Shown here: in pieces, positions 1-6,087 of the stretch
How positions within the stretch are numbered: position 1 is the first letter of the stretch
Layout of the letters: every line of letters begins with the position of its first letter
Assembly: GCA_031274465.1 (NCBI GenBank)
Contig: JAISQC010000020.1
Location: 1 to 9,613 of the forward strand
Direction: 5' to 3'
Length of the DNA stretch: 9,613 nt
From: Synergistaceae bacterium
GTDB taxonomy: Bacteria; Synergistota; Synergistia; Synergistales; Synergistaceae
Made by a program: the position numbers and the translations under genes
The notes under the pieces: generated by a model
What the model was told of the DNA's origin: nothing
The model's database searches: none
Seen by the model: the letters and a program-made list of their open reading frames with translations, nothing else

Positions 1-494
1 TTCAGGATATTGCCCCTCACCATGGTGCCAGTTCTGACCTGAGGTATATTCGTCCTCATGACCTCGCGCCCCGGGTGATCCGGAGCGATAGGCCTCCCGA
101 TCGTTTCGCCGAATTCGGACGACGGCCCATACGTCACTATGGCGTCGAGTTCTCTCGAGTAAAACCCCACACCAAGCCCCGAAGCGACAGAGGCTACTTC
201 GTCCGTTACGTCGCGCAGCGCCCGGTTCAGAGCGTTTATCTTCTCTTCGCGCGTTGCGGATTCAACGCCGGCTTCTCGGAACAGCTCATCGTACCCGCTT
301 GGGGGAAGGCGTTTTTCGAGAACCTTGGCGATCTTCAAAAGGCCGTCGCTTTTCTCATTCAGCAGTATGTTTCCTGTTACGTATCTCACCATGTACCACG
401 TCGCAATTCCAGGAACGCTCAACAACAGAAACAAGACGAAAAAGACCTTCCCCTGGAACGAAAAAAAGAATGACCTTTTCAACAAGGACACCAC
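1..494 (-). CDS. AtoS-type sensor histidine kinase, N-terminal part (cut by window edge)
   Basis: This frame stays open from a stop codon just upstream (498-500) to the window edge, giving 164 codons of an incomplete gene. A short basic N-terminus is followed by a transmembrane segment (about residues 13-31, FFVLFLLLSVPGIATWYMV). The extracytoplasmic domain contains LDAIVTYGPS near residues 115-124 and DHPGREVMRTN near 138-148, then VRGNIL at the edge. From memory, E. coli AtoS has closely similar stretches (LDAIITYAPS, DHPGREVMRTN, VRGDILN), so this is the sensory domain of an AtoS-like kinase. PAS, HisKA and HATPase domains would lie beyond position 1 and are not seen. No ATG fits the frame. 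GTG at 494 is preferred because GGAT (500-503) lies 5 bases upstream; GTG at 491 and TTG at 485 or 482 are alternatives. The ligand is unknown. Confidence 0.82.
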   Translation of the reverse strand, partial: MVSLLKRSFFFSFQGKVFFVLFLLLSVPGIATWYMVRYVTGNILLNEKSDGLLKIAKVLEKRLPPSGYDELFREAGVESATREEKINALNRALRDVTDEVASVASGLGVGFYSRELDAIVTYGPSSEFGETIGRPIAPDHPGREVMRTNIPQVRTGTMVRGNIL

Positions 495-602
495 TTTTCA
501 TCCATAAGATAACTAACAGTCTATCACATTCATGCGCACTGCGGCAAACTCATAGTCATATTAAGCATCATAAACTATCGTACAATGAGTGATGAAAATT
601 TT
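495..602. other. Intergenic region between two sensor genes
   Basis: These 108 bases are clearly more AT-rich than the flanking genes and carry no plausible coding frame. They separate the end of the hybrid kinase from the start of the AtoS-like sensor, both on the minus strand. A 13-base palindrome (593-605, TGAAAATTTTTCA) covers the kinase stop codon. It lacks a GC-rich stem, so it is not a standard intrinsic terminator. A possible -10 box for the downstream gene lies at 567-572. Confidence 0.6.
567..572 (-). promoter_or_regulatory. Possible -10 box for the AtoS-like sensor gene
   Basis: On the minus strand this reads TATGAT, five of six matches to the sigma-70 -10 consensus, in an AT-rich intergenic stretch about 73 bases upstream of the GTG start. 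No good -35 element lies at the usual distance. TAATAT at 558-563 is a weaker alternative. Such a short match is expected by chance in AT-rich DNA, so this is tentative. Confidence 0.25.
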
Positions 603-3600
603 TCAGCTTTGGAGGTATTTCCGAAGCTTGGCGATGACCTCTTTCTGGTCTATCGGTTTGCCGAGATGGTCGTTCATTCCGGCGGCCAGGCAGCGCTCTA
701 TGTCCTCGCGGAACACGTTCGCGGTCATCGCGACGATCGGTATGTCCCTCGCCCGGTCGAAGCCGAGCGCCCTGATTCGGCGGGCGGCCTCGTAGCCGTC
801 CATCTCCGGCATCTGTATGTCCATGAAGATGAGGTCGTACTTGTCGGGGGATTCGCTGAACATGCGGACGGCCTCCAATCCGTTTTCAGCGCATTCCACA
901 GCGACCGACGTCGGCTCCAGGAATGACATGGCTATCTCCCTGTTGATCTCTATGTCCTCCGCGAGCATTATGCGGCGCCCCGCAAAATCCGGCACATCCG
1001 AAGAGGAATCTGCATCCAGCGCCCCTATCAGGCTGTTTCTGCCGAGGCACTCGTTTATGCAGTCGGCTATGGATGACGCGAAGAGCGGCTTGCTCAAAAA
1101 TTTGCTCACGCCCGCCGCCTTGGCGTCTTTTTCTATCTTGCTGAGTTCCATCGCCGATATCATGATGATGACGTTTGCCGCCTTGCGGTCCTTTATACGC
1201 CGCGAGAGCTCTATGCCGTCCATCCCGGGCATGTTCCAATCGACGAAATAGATGTCGTAGTCTCCGTTTTTTTCGATCAATTCCAGCGCCTCATCGGCAT
1301 TCGATGCCATGTCGCAGGCGATGCCGATGGAGCGCGTGATCTCGCACAGGTGCTCCAGGACTTCTGGCATATCGTCCACAGCGAGCGCCCGCAGGTTGCT
1401 CCAGTTCACTCCGGGGCGAAGCAGGCTTTGCGGTTCGGAGTCTGAATGCCCGGCCTGTATCGTAAAGGCGAACGTCGAGCCGCAACCGAACTCCGATTCT
1501 ACCCAAATCGCGCCTCCCATCATCTCGACTATGCGCTTGGATATGGCAAGCCCAAGCCCGGTTCCTCCGAACTTGCGCGATATGCCGTTGTCCGCCTGCT
1601 CGAAGGAGGTAAAAAGCCGCGCCTTCTGCTCCTCCGAGACACCGATCCCCGAGTCGGATACCTCGATCTGTATCGTGCTGATGCCATCCTCGTCCTTTAT
1701 CAAACGGGCATCTAAGCGGATAGACCCCTCGTCGGGGGTGAATTTCACCGCATTGGAAAGCAGGTTGGTGATGACTTGGGCAAGCCTCTGGTCGTCGCCT
1801 ACGAGCACGCTGGGTATTTTATCGTCGATATGGACGCTGAAAATCTGGCGTTTTTCCTCCACCCTGAAGTTGATGACGCTGGCGACCTTTTGCAGCATCT
1901 TCTCGAAGTCGAACTCCGCGCACGACAGCTCGAGCTTGTTGGCCTCTATCTTCGACATGTCCAGGATATCGTTTATGACCCCAAGCAGATGCGTGGAAGC
2001 GTCGTTGATCTTGTTCAGGCAGTAGTCTTTCCGCTCGACGCTGTCGGAGGATTGGGCCACCGTGGTCATCCCTATTATCGCGTTCATCGGGGTGCGAATT
2101 TCGTGGCTCATGTTAGCCAGGAAATCGCCCTTCGCGCGGCTTGCCATCTCCGCGTCCTCTTTGGCGCGCGTCAGCTGGCTCACGTCGCTCATCACCAGCA
2201 TCACGCAGACCGGGTTGTCGTTCTCCGCATCCGGGGTCTCAAGGCCATAGCCTATCCTGCGCAGCTTTATGGCGTAGTTGTACTCTTTTCCGTCGTTTCC
2301 CGATATGGTCACGTCGGCAACGTAGGTTTCCCCGCTGAAATCCTCTTCGCCGAACAGCGACTCCGCGTCATGCGGCAGCGCCACGGACTCTCCGGATGAT
2401 ATTATGCTTGCAAGCAGGTTCTGGCGGTTTCCTTCGAAAAGCGAGCTGTGGCGCGCCAGTAGATTCTCCATCGCGTTGTTGTGATATATGGGCTCGCGCT
2501 TCCCGTCGAACAAGGCCAGCGCGCCCGGCATGACGTTCAGGTGTGAGCAGATGACGTCGAGCGTCGAATTGATGCCAGATACGATGAGATGATAACTTCC
2601 GAGGTGCGTTGACGCGTCAGCCCTGTCGTTCAGCGAGCCGGCGCGCGCGGCGCGCGTGAGGCGCCTGATATCGTTTATCACTTCCTGAATGGCGTTGGAC
2701 ATCGTGACAAATGCCGCGCTGAAGGCGCCTATTTCGTCCTCGCGCTCCATGAGCGCCTCCGGCAGCTCGGTATCCACGAGGCCGAGCGCGATCCTGTTGG
2801 CGCTTTCGGTCATCACCTTGAGCGGCTCCGTCAGCGTTTTCTGCATGAAGAAGGATATGACGAGGGCGAAAAACAGCAGCGAGACGATCGTGATGAATGC
2901 GCTGATGAAGATGGCGTCGCGGACTGCCGCGATGAAATCGCCCCGGGGCGCCAATATGCCAAGCGACCAGCGGGTTCCCCTGATTGGGGAGTAGCTGACG
3001 AACGCCTCGCCCTCCGAAACGGATATCTGAGCCGAGCCAGTCTGCCCGTGCGTCATGAGGTCTACGATTTCATTTATTTCCTCTCCTCCGCCCAAGCTGT
3101 CCGCTATGTACTCCATGCCGTAAACTTTGCCGAGGTCCTTGTGAGCGATGATGGTTCCGCTATTATTTATGATGAAAGCTATTCCGTTCGCCCCGATGTT
3201 GATGTCGCTCAAGACGTCGCTTAGCACGTCATACCTGTAGCTGCCCACCAAATAGTACGCCACGTATGTCTCGGAACCGCTTCCGTCCGCCGTGGGCCGC
3301 GTGCCGTACACGGGAGTGCCCATCACGATCTCGAGCCCGTTGCTCCCGGCCGATGTGTCCTCTATGACCAAATTGTCCGTTGACTCCATCATATTGTGCA
3401 GGTTGGTTCCGGCGATGCTGCGCGGGCAATCGTCGCTGCCGGTCAGAAAACGGCCGTCGGCCTCGTAGAGCCCGAGCCAAACGAACTCTATTCCGGACAT
3501 CACCCTGTCCATGGCTTCCTGCTTGCTCTTCGACTGGGTATAGCGCGAGTTGAGAATGCTATTTTCCCGTATCATGAGGAAGCGGTCGGCCATCATGTGC

Positions 3601-3782
3601 ACATTGCCTTCCACGCTCGACGCCGCAGTCGTGGCGACGGGCTGCATGATGTCGAGCAGGATCGCGTTCGTCAGGTAGTTCATGAAGTGAGTCATGATCG
3701 TGACGATCCCTGCCGCTAAAGTGACGACTGAAAGAAGCGTAACGCTCAATACCCTAAGCGTTATACTCTGGTTGATCTTCAT
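603..3782 (-). CDS. Hybrid sensor histidine kinase with dCache, HAMP, PAS and two receiver domains
   Basis: This 1059-residue inner-membrane sensor autophosphorylates on histidine and relays phosphate to its own receivers. Order: TM1 (about 9-31); dCache-like extracytoplasmic domain (about 35-285, with GIAFIINNSGTIIAH near 200-214); TM2 (about 290-313); HAMP (about 314-368); a second HAMP-like linker (370-412); a PAS-like region (about 415-535); HisKA with phosphoacceptor H560 in SHEIRTP; HATPase_c with N677, DSGIG (710-714) and GGTGLGL (739-745). Receiver 1 (about 797-912) has D803/D804, D848, S876 and K898. Receiver 2 (about 936-1057) has E942/D943, D988, T1020 and K1042. All catalytic positions are intact. 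There is no C-terminal Hpt domain, so any onward relay needs a separate Hpt protein, or the receivers act as outputs or phosphate sinks. ATG 3782 lies 3 bases after the stop of the FMN-protein gene, with GAGG about 11 bases upstream, suggesting co-translation. The signal is unknown; dCache domains usually bind small molecules. Confidence 0.95.
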   Translation of the reverse strand: MKINQSITLRVLSVTLLSVVTLAAGIVTIMTHFMNYLTNAILLDIMQPVATTAASSVEGNVHMMADRFLMIRENSILNSRYTQSKSKQEAMDRVMSGIEFVWLGLYEADGRFLTGSDDCPRSIAGTNLHNMMESTDNLVIEDTSAGSNGLEIVMGTPVYGTRPTADGSGSETYVAYYLVGSYRYDVLSDVLSDINIGANGIAFIINNSGTIIAHKDLGKVYGMEYIADSLGGGEEINEIVDLMTHGQTGSAQISVSEGEAFVSYSPIRGTRWSLGILAPRGDFIAAVRDAIFISAFITIVSLLFFALVISFFMQKTLTEPLKVMTESANRIALGLVDTELPEALMEREDEIGAFSAAFVTMSNAIQEVINDIRRLTRAARAGSLNDRADASTHLGSYHLIVSGINSTLDVICSHLNVMPGALALFDGKREPIYHNNAMENLLARHSSLFEGNRQNLLASIISSGESVALPHDAESLFGEEDFSGETYVADVTISGNDGKEYNYAIKLRRIGYGLETPDAENDNPVCVMLVMSDVSQLTRAKEDAEMASRAKGDFLANMSHEIRTPMNAIIGMTTVAQSSDSVERKDYCLNKINDASTHLLGVINDILDMSKIEANKLELSCAEFDFEKMLQKVASVINFRVEEKRQIFSVHIDDKIPSVLVGDDQRLAQVITNLLSNAVKFTPDEGSIRLDARLIKDEDGISTIQIEVSDSGIGVSEEQKARLFTSFEQADNGISRKFGGTGLGLAISKRIVEMMGGAIWVESEFGCGSTFAFTIQAGHSDSEPQSLLRPGVNWSNLRALAVDDMPEVLEHLCEITRSIGIACDMASNADEALELIEKNGDYDIYFVDWNMPGMDGIELSRRIKDRKAANVIIMISAMELSKIEKDAKAAGVSKFLSKPLFASSIADCINECLGRNSLIGALDADSSSDVPDFAGRRIMLAEDIEINREIAMSFLEPTSVAVECAENGLEAVRMFSESPDKYDLIFMDIQMPEMDGYEAARRIRALGFDRARDIPIVAMTANVFREDIERCLAAGMNDHLGKPIDQKEVIAKLRKYLQS

Positions 3783-3785
3783 AAA

Positions 3786-4250
3786 TCAGCGCGCCTCGCC
3801 AGTGACTGCCACAAACGCCACTTTTTTATCCCCCGTCTTCGCCTGGGCTAAGACGGCTTCCACGAGCAGCTTGAACGAATGAAATGACTCTGTCGCCCCG
3901 GACATGGCGTCGATGCCCTCCGCGCTCTGGCGGCGGAGCAGCTCGGAGACATAAGTGCGCGTGTATTTGTTCGGATAGTTGCTGTCGCTTCGGTTCATGA
4001 CGCGCATATATTCCATGTCCCACGACTTCATGAAGCCGCTGGCGTTCCTGGCGTTGTATTCTGCCGTGACTATCCTGCCGTTTCTGACATATATCGTGAT
4101 AAACTCTTTCCATCCGTAATTGTAATCGGCGGTTTCGGCGGTATAATACCCATTCTGCAACGCGTTCTGAGAGTCGGTCGGGGAAAATTTATACGCAACT
4201 GACGCAAGAAGCGCCACCATAAGAACAAAAACCGCGTATAGCGTTTTCAT
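3786..4250 (-). CDS. Membrane-anchored FMN-binding domain protein
   Basis: The 154-residue product has an N-terminal hydrophobic segment (about residues 3-20), either an uncleaved anchor or a signal peptide; there is no lipobox cysteine. An FMN-binding domain follows (about 35-136). D114-A-M-S-G-A-T120 fits the Dxx(S/T)GA(T/S) motif at which ApbE-type flavin transferases attach FMN through phosphoester to the threonine, here T120. Related domains occur in NqrC/RnfG and in small extracytoplasmic electron carriers. The frame is open 21 bases further upstream to a TTG, but ATG 4250 is preferred because GGAGGG (4257-4262) sits 6 bases before it. The gene lies 3 bases upstream of the hybrid kinase and behind a likely extended -10 promoter. 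A role in extracytoplasmic redox chemistry, perhaps feeding a signal to the kinase, is inference. No apbE is visible in the window. Confidence 0.85.
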   Translation of the reverse strand: MKTLYAVFVLMVALLASVAYKFSPTDSQNALQNGYYTAETADYNYGWKEFITIYVRNGRIVTAEYNARNASGFMKSWDMEYMRVMNRSDSNYPNKYTRTYVSELLRRQSAEGIDAMSGATESFHSFKLLVEAVLAQAKTGDKKVAFVAVTGEAR

Positions 4251-4256
4251 GCCGCA

Positions 4257-4262
4257 CCCTCC
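4257..4262 (-). promoter_or_regulatory. Shine-Dalgarno site deciding the FMN-protein start
   Basis: The minus strand reads GGAGGG here, 6 bases before ATG 4250. It supports this ATG over the in-frame TTG 21 bases upstream, which would place the site inside the coding sequence. Confidence 0.8.
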
Positions 4263-4300
4263 ATACTGCAAAATAGTTGCTCTATTGGCGTTTCCTGTGC

Positions 4301-4309
4301 ATTATAGCA
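4301..4309 (-). promoter_or_regulatory. Extended -10 promoter for the FMN-protein/kinase pair
   Basis: The minus strand reads TGCTATAAT, an exact TGnTATAAT extended -10 element. It overlaps the TAA stop codon (4302-4304) of the upstream MBL-fold gene. No good -35 box lies 16-18 bases upstream, which is tolerated by extended -10 promoters. Transcription would begin near 4294, giving a leader of about 44 bases before ATG 4250. This would let the signalling genes be expressed apart from the efflux operon. Confidence 0.5.
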
Positions 4310-5261
4310 TTTTACCGAGCCGATCACGTTCCTTTTTATACCATTGTGCGAGCCCCAGCGAATTCAGCTCAAGAGCCCGCCCGGTGACCCGGCCGGTGTC
4401 CGATGCCATGCACGGGCAGCCCTGAATGGCCGACTCCTTCACGAACAATTCTCTGATCCCCGACCTGATCTCATCCAAATCGCCGCAGGCGCTTTCGGCG
4501 ATCTCGACGAAAGTGTCCAATTGCCTGTGCAGGGACGATGAGAGCTTTTCGCTGAAATCGATCTTTCCGTAGTGCGTGAGGTACAGGATGAGAGGTTTCA
4601 TGCCCTCTATCTTGCGCATCGACTCGCGCATGGCGTTTGGGTCGAACTGCACCGGCGAAGTCGTCGGTATGGCGCATCTCCCGCCAGGCCCGGTGAGCTC
4701 GCGGTACGACATCCCGAACGCGTCGCCGGTGAAAACAGCCTTGGACCCCGCGTCGTAAAACGCGAGGTGATGGCGGGCGTGTCCCGGCGTGTCCAGACAT
4801 GCGATTTTTCTTTCGCCGACACTGAACTCGTCCCCGTCGCGCGGGGATATCACCCTGCCCTTCGGCACCGGGACGACTTCACCGTAGAGGCGGGCCATCT
4901 CGGAAGCCCCGTAGACCTCAGACGCCCCCTTGACGAGCCTTTTGGGATCGACGATATGCCTTGCGCCGCGTTCGTGCACCACCACGGCGGCGTTCGCGAA
5001 TTCAGCGGCAAAAAGCCCCGCTCCGCCCGCGTGGTCCAGATGGACATGGGTGAGAAAGATATAGCCCACTTCATCGCTCGCGATGCCGATTTCGCGCATC
5101 GCCTCTTTCACCGGCGCCAGGGCCGCGTTGTGAGCGGTGTCGATTATGGCGGCCGTTCCGCCGTCGCGCACGATATAGACCGACACCACTCCCCCGCCCT
5201 CATAGCCGGATTCGACGCAGTACACGCCGTTTTTATAGTCCACGCAAAGGGTCTCGTCCAT
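4302..5261 (-). CDS. MBL-fold metallohydrolase
   Basis: The 319-residue cytoplasmic protein carries a full metallo-beta-lactamase-fold metal site: H72-V-H74-L-D76-H77, then H161 (DTPGHARHH, 158-165), D180 (FTGDAFG) and H230 (LTHYG). These residues normally bind two metal ions for hydrolysis. The HARHH stretch and the following FTGD/SYRE block resemble a broad bacterial family of uncharacterised or glyoxalase II-like hydrolases rather than true beta-lactamases, and there is no signal peptide. The C-terminal part (about 235-319) is mostly helical in appearance, with a GCPC pair of cysteines at 281-284. ATG 5261 is supported by GGAGGGA (5269-5275) 7 bases upstream. The gene overlaps the end of rsmA by 29 bases, so it is probably translated from the same message. 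The substrate cannot be told from the sequence. Confidence 0.9.
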   Translation of the reverse strand: MDETLCVDYKNGVYCVESGYEGGGVVSVYIVRDGGTAAIIDTAHNAALAPVKEAMREIGIASDEVGYIFLTHVHLDHAGGAGLFAAEFANAAVVVHERGARHIVDPKRLVKGASEVYGASEMARLYGEVVPVPKGRVISPRDGDEFSVGERKIACLDTPGHARHHLAFYDAGSKAVFTGDAFGMSYRELTGPGGRCAIPTTSPVQFDPNAMRESMRKIEGMKPLILYLTHYGKIDFSEKLSSSLHRQLDTFVEIAESACGDLDEIRSGIRELFVKESAIQGCPCMASDTGRVTGRALELNSLGLAQWYKKERDRLGKML

Positions 5262-6087
5262 TTTTACGTCCCTCCATTTTGGAAAGCGCCCCAGCTTCGT
5301 GCAGCGCGATCCAATCTCCCGAAGCCAGCTCTTCCGGGCGCGACAGCGGCTTCAGCGAATGCGACGACAAAATTTCGGCGCACATCTCGCGCGACGCGCG
5401 AAACGAGCCCCCCCAGTTGTTGGCGAGCGTCTTCCTTCTGGCGGCGAACGACCCGGACAGGAGCCTGCGCCACTTTTCGTCGCGGGGCAGGTTCGACAAA
5501 GCGCCGCGATCGCGCGAAAATTTTATCTCCACTATGGCGGAGTCCACGCGAGGCATCGGGAAAAACGCGCTGCGGGGGACCCGGCGCAGAGTATGCGCGT
5601 CGGCGACGGCCTCTATCGTTATGGAAAGGGGGTTCGACGCGCGCGAGCCGGCGCCGCACGTCATCCTGTCCGCCGCCTCGGCCTGCGCCATGATGAGCAT
5701 GTAGCTCATCCCGCTTCCCGAATACAACTCCAACAGCCGCCAGATCAGCGGGGTGGTTATGTGATACGGCAGGTTCGCGACGACATGGGTCGGGGCGCTC
5801 TCGAGCAGCGAGTAGTCGAATTTCACCGCGTCCCCCCAGTGAAGCGACAGGCGCCGGTCGGACGACGCGATGGGATCGAGGTCGGGGGCAAGCCGCCTGT
5901 CGAGTTCGATGGCGTGCAAACGCGCGCAATTTTCCTGAAGTATGCGTTTCGTGAGCGACCCGCTTCCCGGGCCGATCTCGAGCACGACATCGGCGGCGCC
6001 AAGCGACGCCCGCTTTACCATCCAGTCGGCAACCGACAGGTCTTTCAGAAAATTCTGCCCGATATCCGTATTGTGGCGGAAGGTCAT
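5233..6087 (-). CDS. rsmA: 16S rRNA dimethyladenosine transferase RsmA (KsgA)
   Basis: RsmA uses S-adenosylmethionine to dimethylate two adjacent adenines in the 3'-terminal hairpin of 16S rRNA (A1518/A1519 in E. coli) during 30S assembly. At 284 residues it is close to the family size. Seen: GQNFL (10-14); SAM motif EIGPGSGSLT (37-46); acidic E61 in IELD; D86; catalytic NLPYHIT (105-111); FFPMPRVDS (175-183); and FAARRKTLANN (214-224). NLPY plus the FxPxPxVxS block points to RsmA rather than an Erm methylase, which usually has NIPY. A K-x-Y-G-type segment common near the middle of RsmA appears here as RASNPLS (149-155), without the tyrosine. ATG 6087 immediately follows the TAG of the channel gene (TAGATG) and has no strong Shine-Dalgarno site, so translation is likely coupled. 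The C-terminal codons overlap the next gene by 29 bases and contain its ribosome-binding site. Confidence 0.96.
   Translation of the reverse strand: MTFRHNTDIGQNFLKDLSVADWMVKRASLGAADVVLEIGPGSGSLTKRILQENCARLHAIELDRRLAPDLDPIASSDRRLSLHWGDAVKFDYSLLESAPTHVVANLPYHITTPLIWRLLELYSGSGMSYMLIMAQAEAADRMTCGAGSRASNPLSITIEAVADAHTLRRVPRSAFFPMPRVDSAIVEIKFSRDRGALSNLPRDEKWRRLLSGSFAARRKTLANNWGGSFRASREMCAEILSSHSLKPLSRPEELASGDWIALHEAGALSKMEGRKNGRDPLRGL
5269..5275 (-). promoter_or_regulatory. Shine-Dalgarno site for the MBL-fold gene, inside rsmA
   Basis: The minus strand reads GGAGGGA 7 bases before ATG 5261. It lies within the last codons of rsmA and justifies the start that creates the 29-base overlap. Confidence 0.75.

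Noticed and set aside
441..501. An ATG at 501 on the minus strand as the start of the left-edge gene
   Set aside because: It is out of frame with the AtoS-like protein and hits a stop within about 50 codons; the coding frame must begin at a GTG or TTG downstream.
75..592. Small plus-strand frames of 60-132 codons near the left edge
   Set aside because: The minus strand here encodes a convincing AtoS-like sensor N-terminus; the plus-strand products show no motifs and lack good ribosome-binding sites.
593..605. The TGAAAATTTTTCA palindrome as an intrinsic terminator
   Set aside because: The possible stem is short and made almost wholly of A-T pairs, with no GC-rich part and no following U-run of the usual form.
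4251..4271. TTG at 4271 as the start of the FMN-binding protein
   Set aside because: A strong Shine-Dalgarno site lies between it and ATG 4250, and the added residues break up the normal basic start of the membrane anchor.
4302..5261. The MBL-fold protein as a beta-lactamase
   Set aside because: It has no signal peptide, and its HARHH/FTGD block fits general MBL-fold hydrolases, not class B beta-lactamases.
4572..5693. A 373-codon open frame on the plus strand
   Set aside because: It lies antisense to the MBL-fold gene and rsmA, has low-complexity Arg/Ala-rich ends and no recognisable motif.
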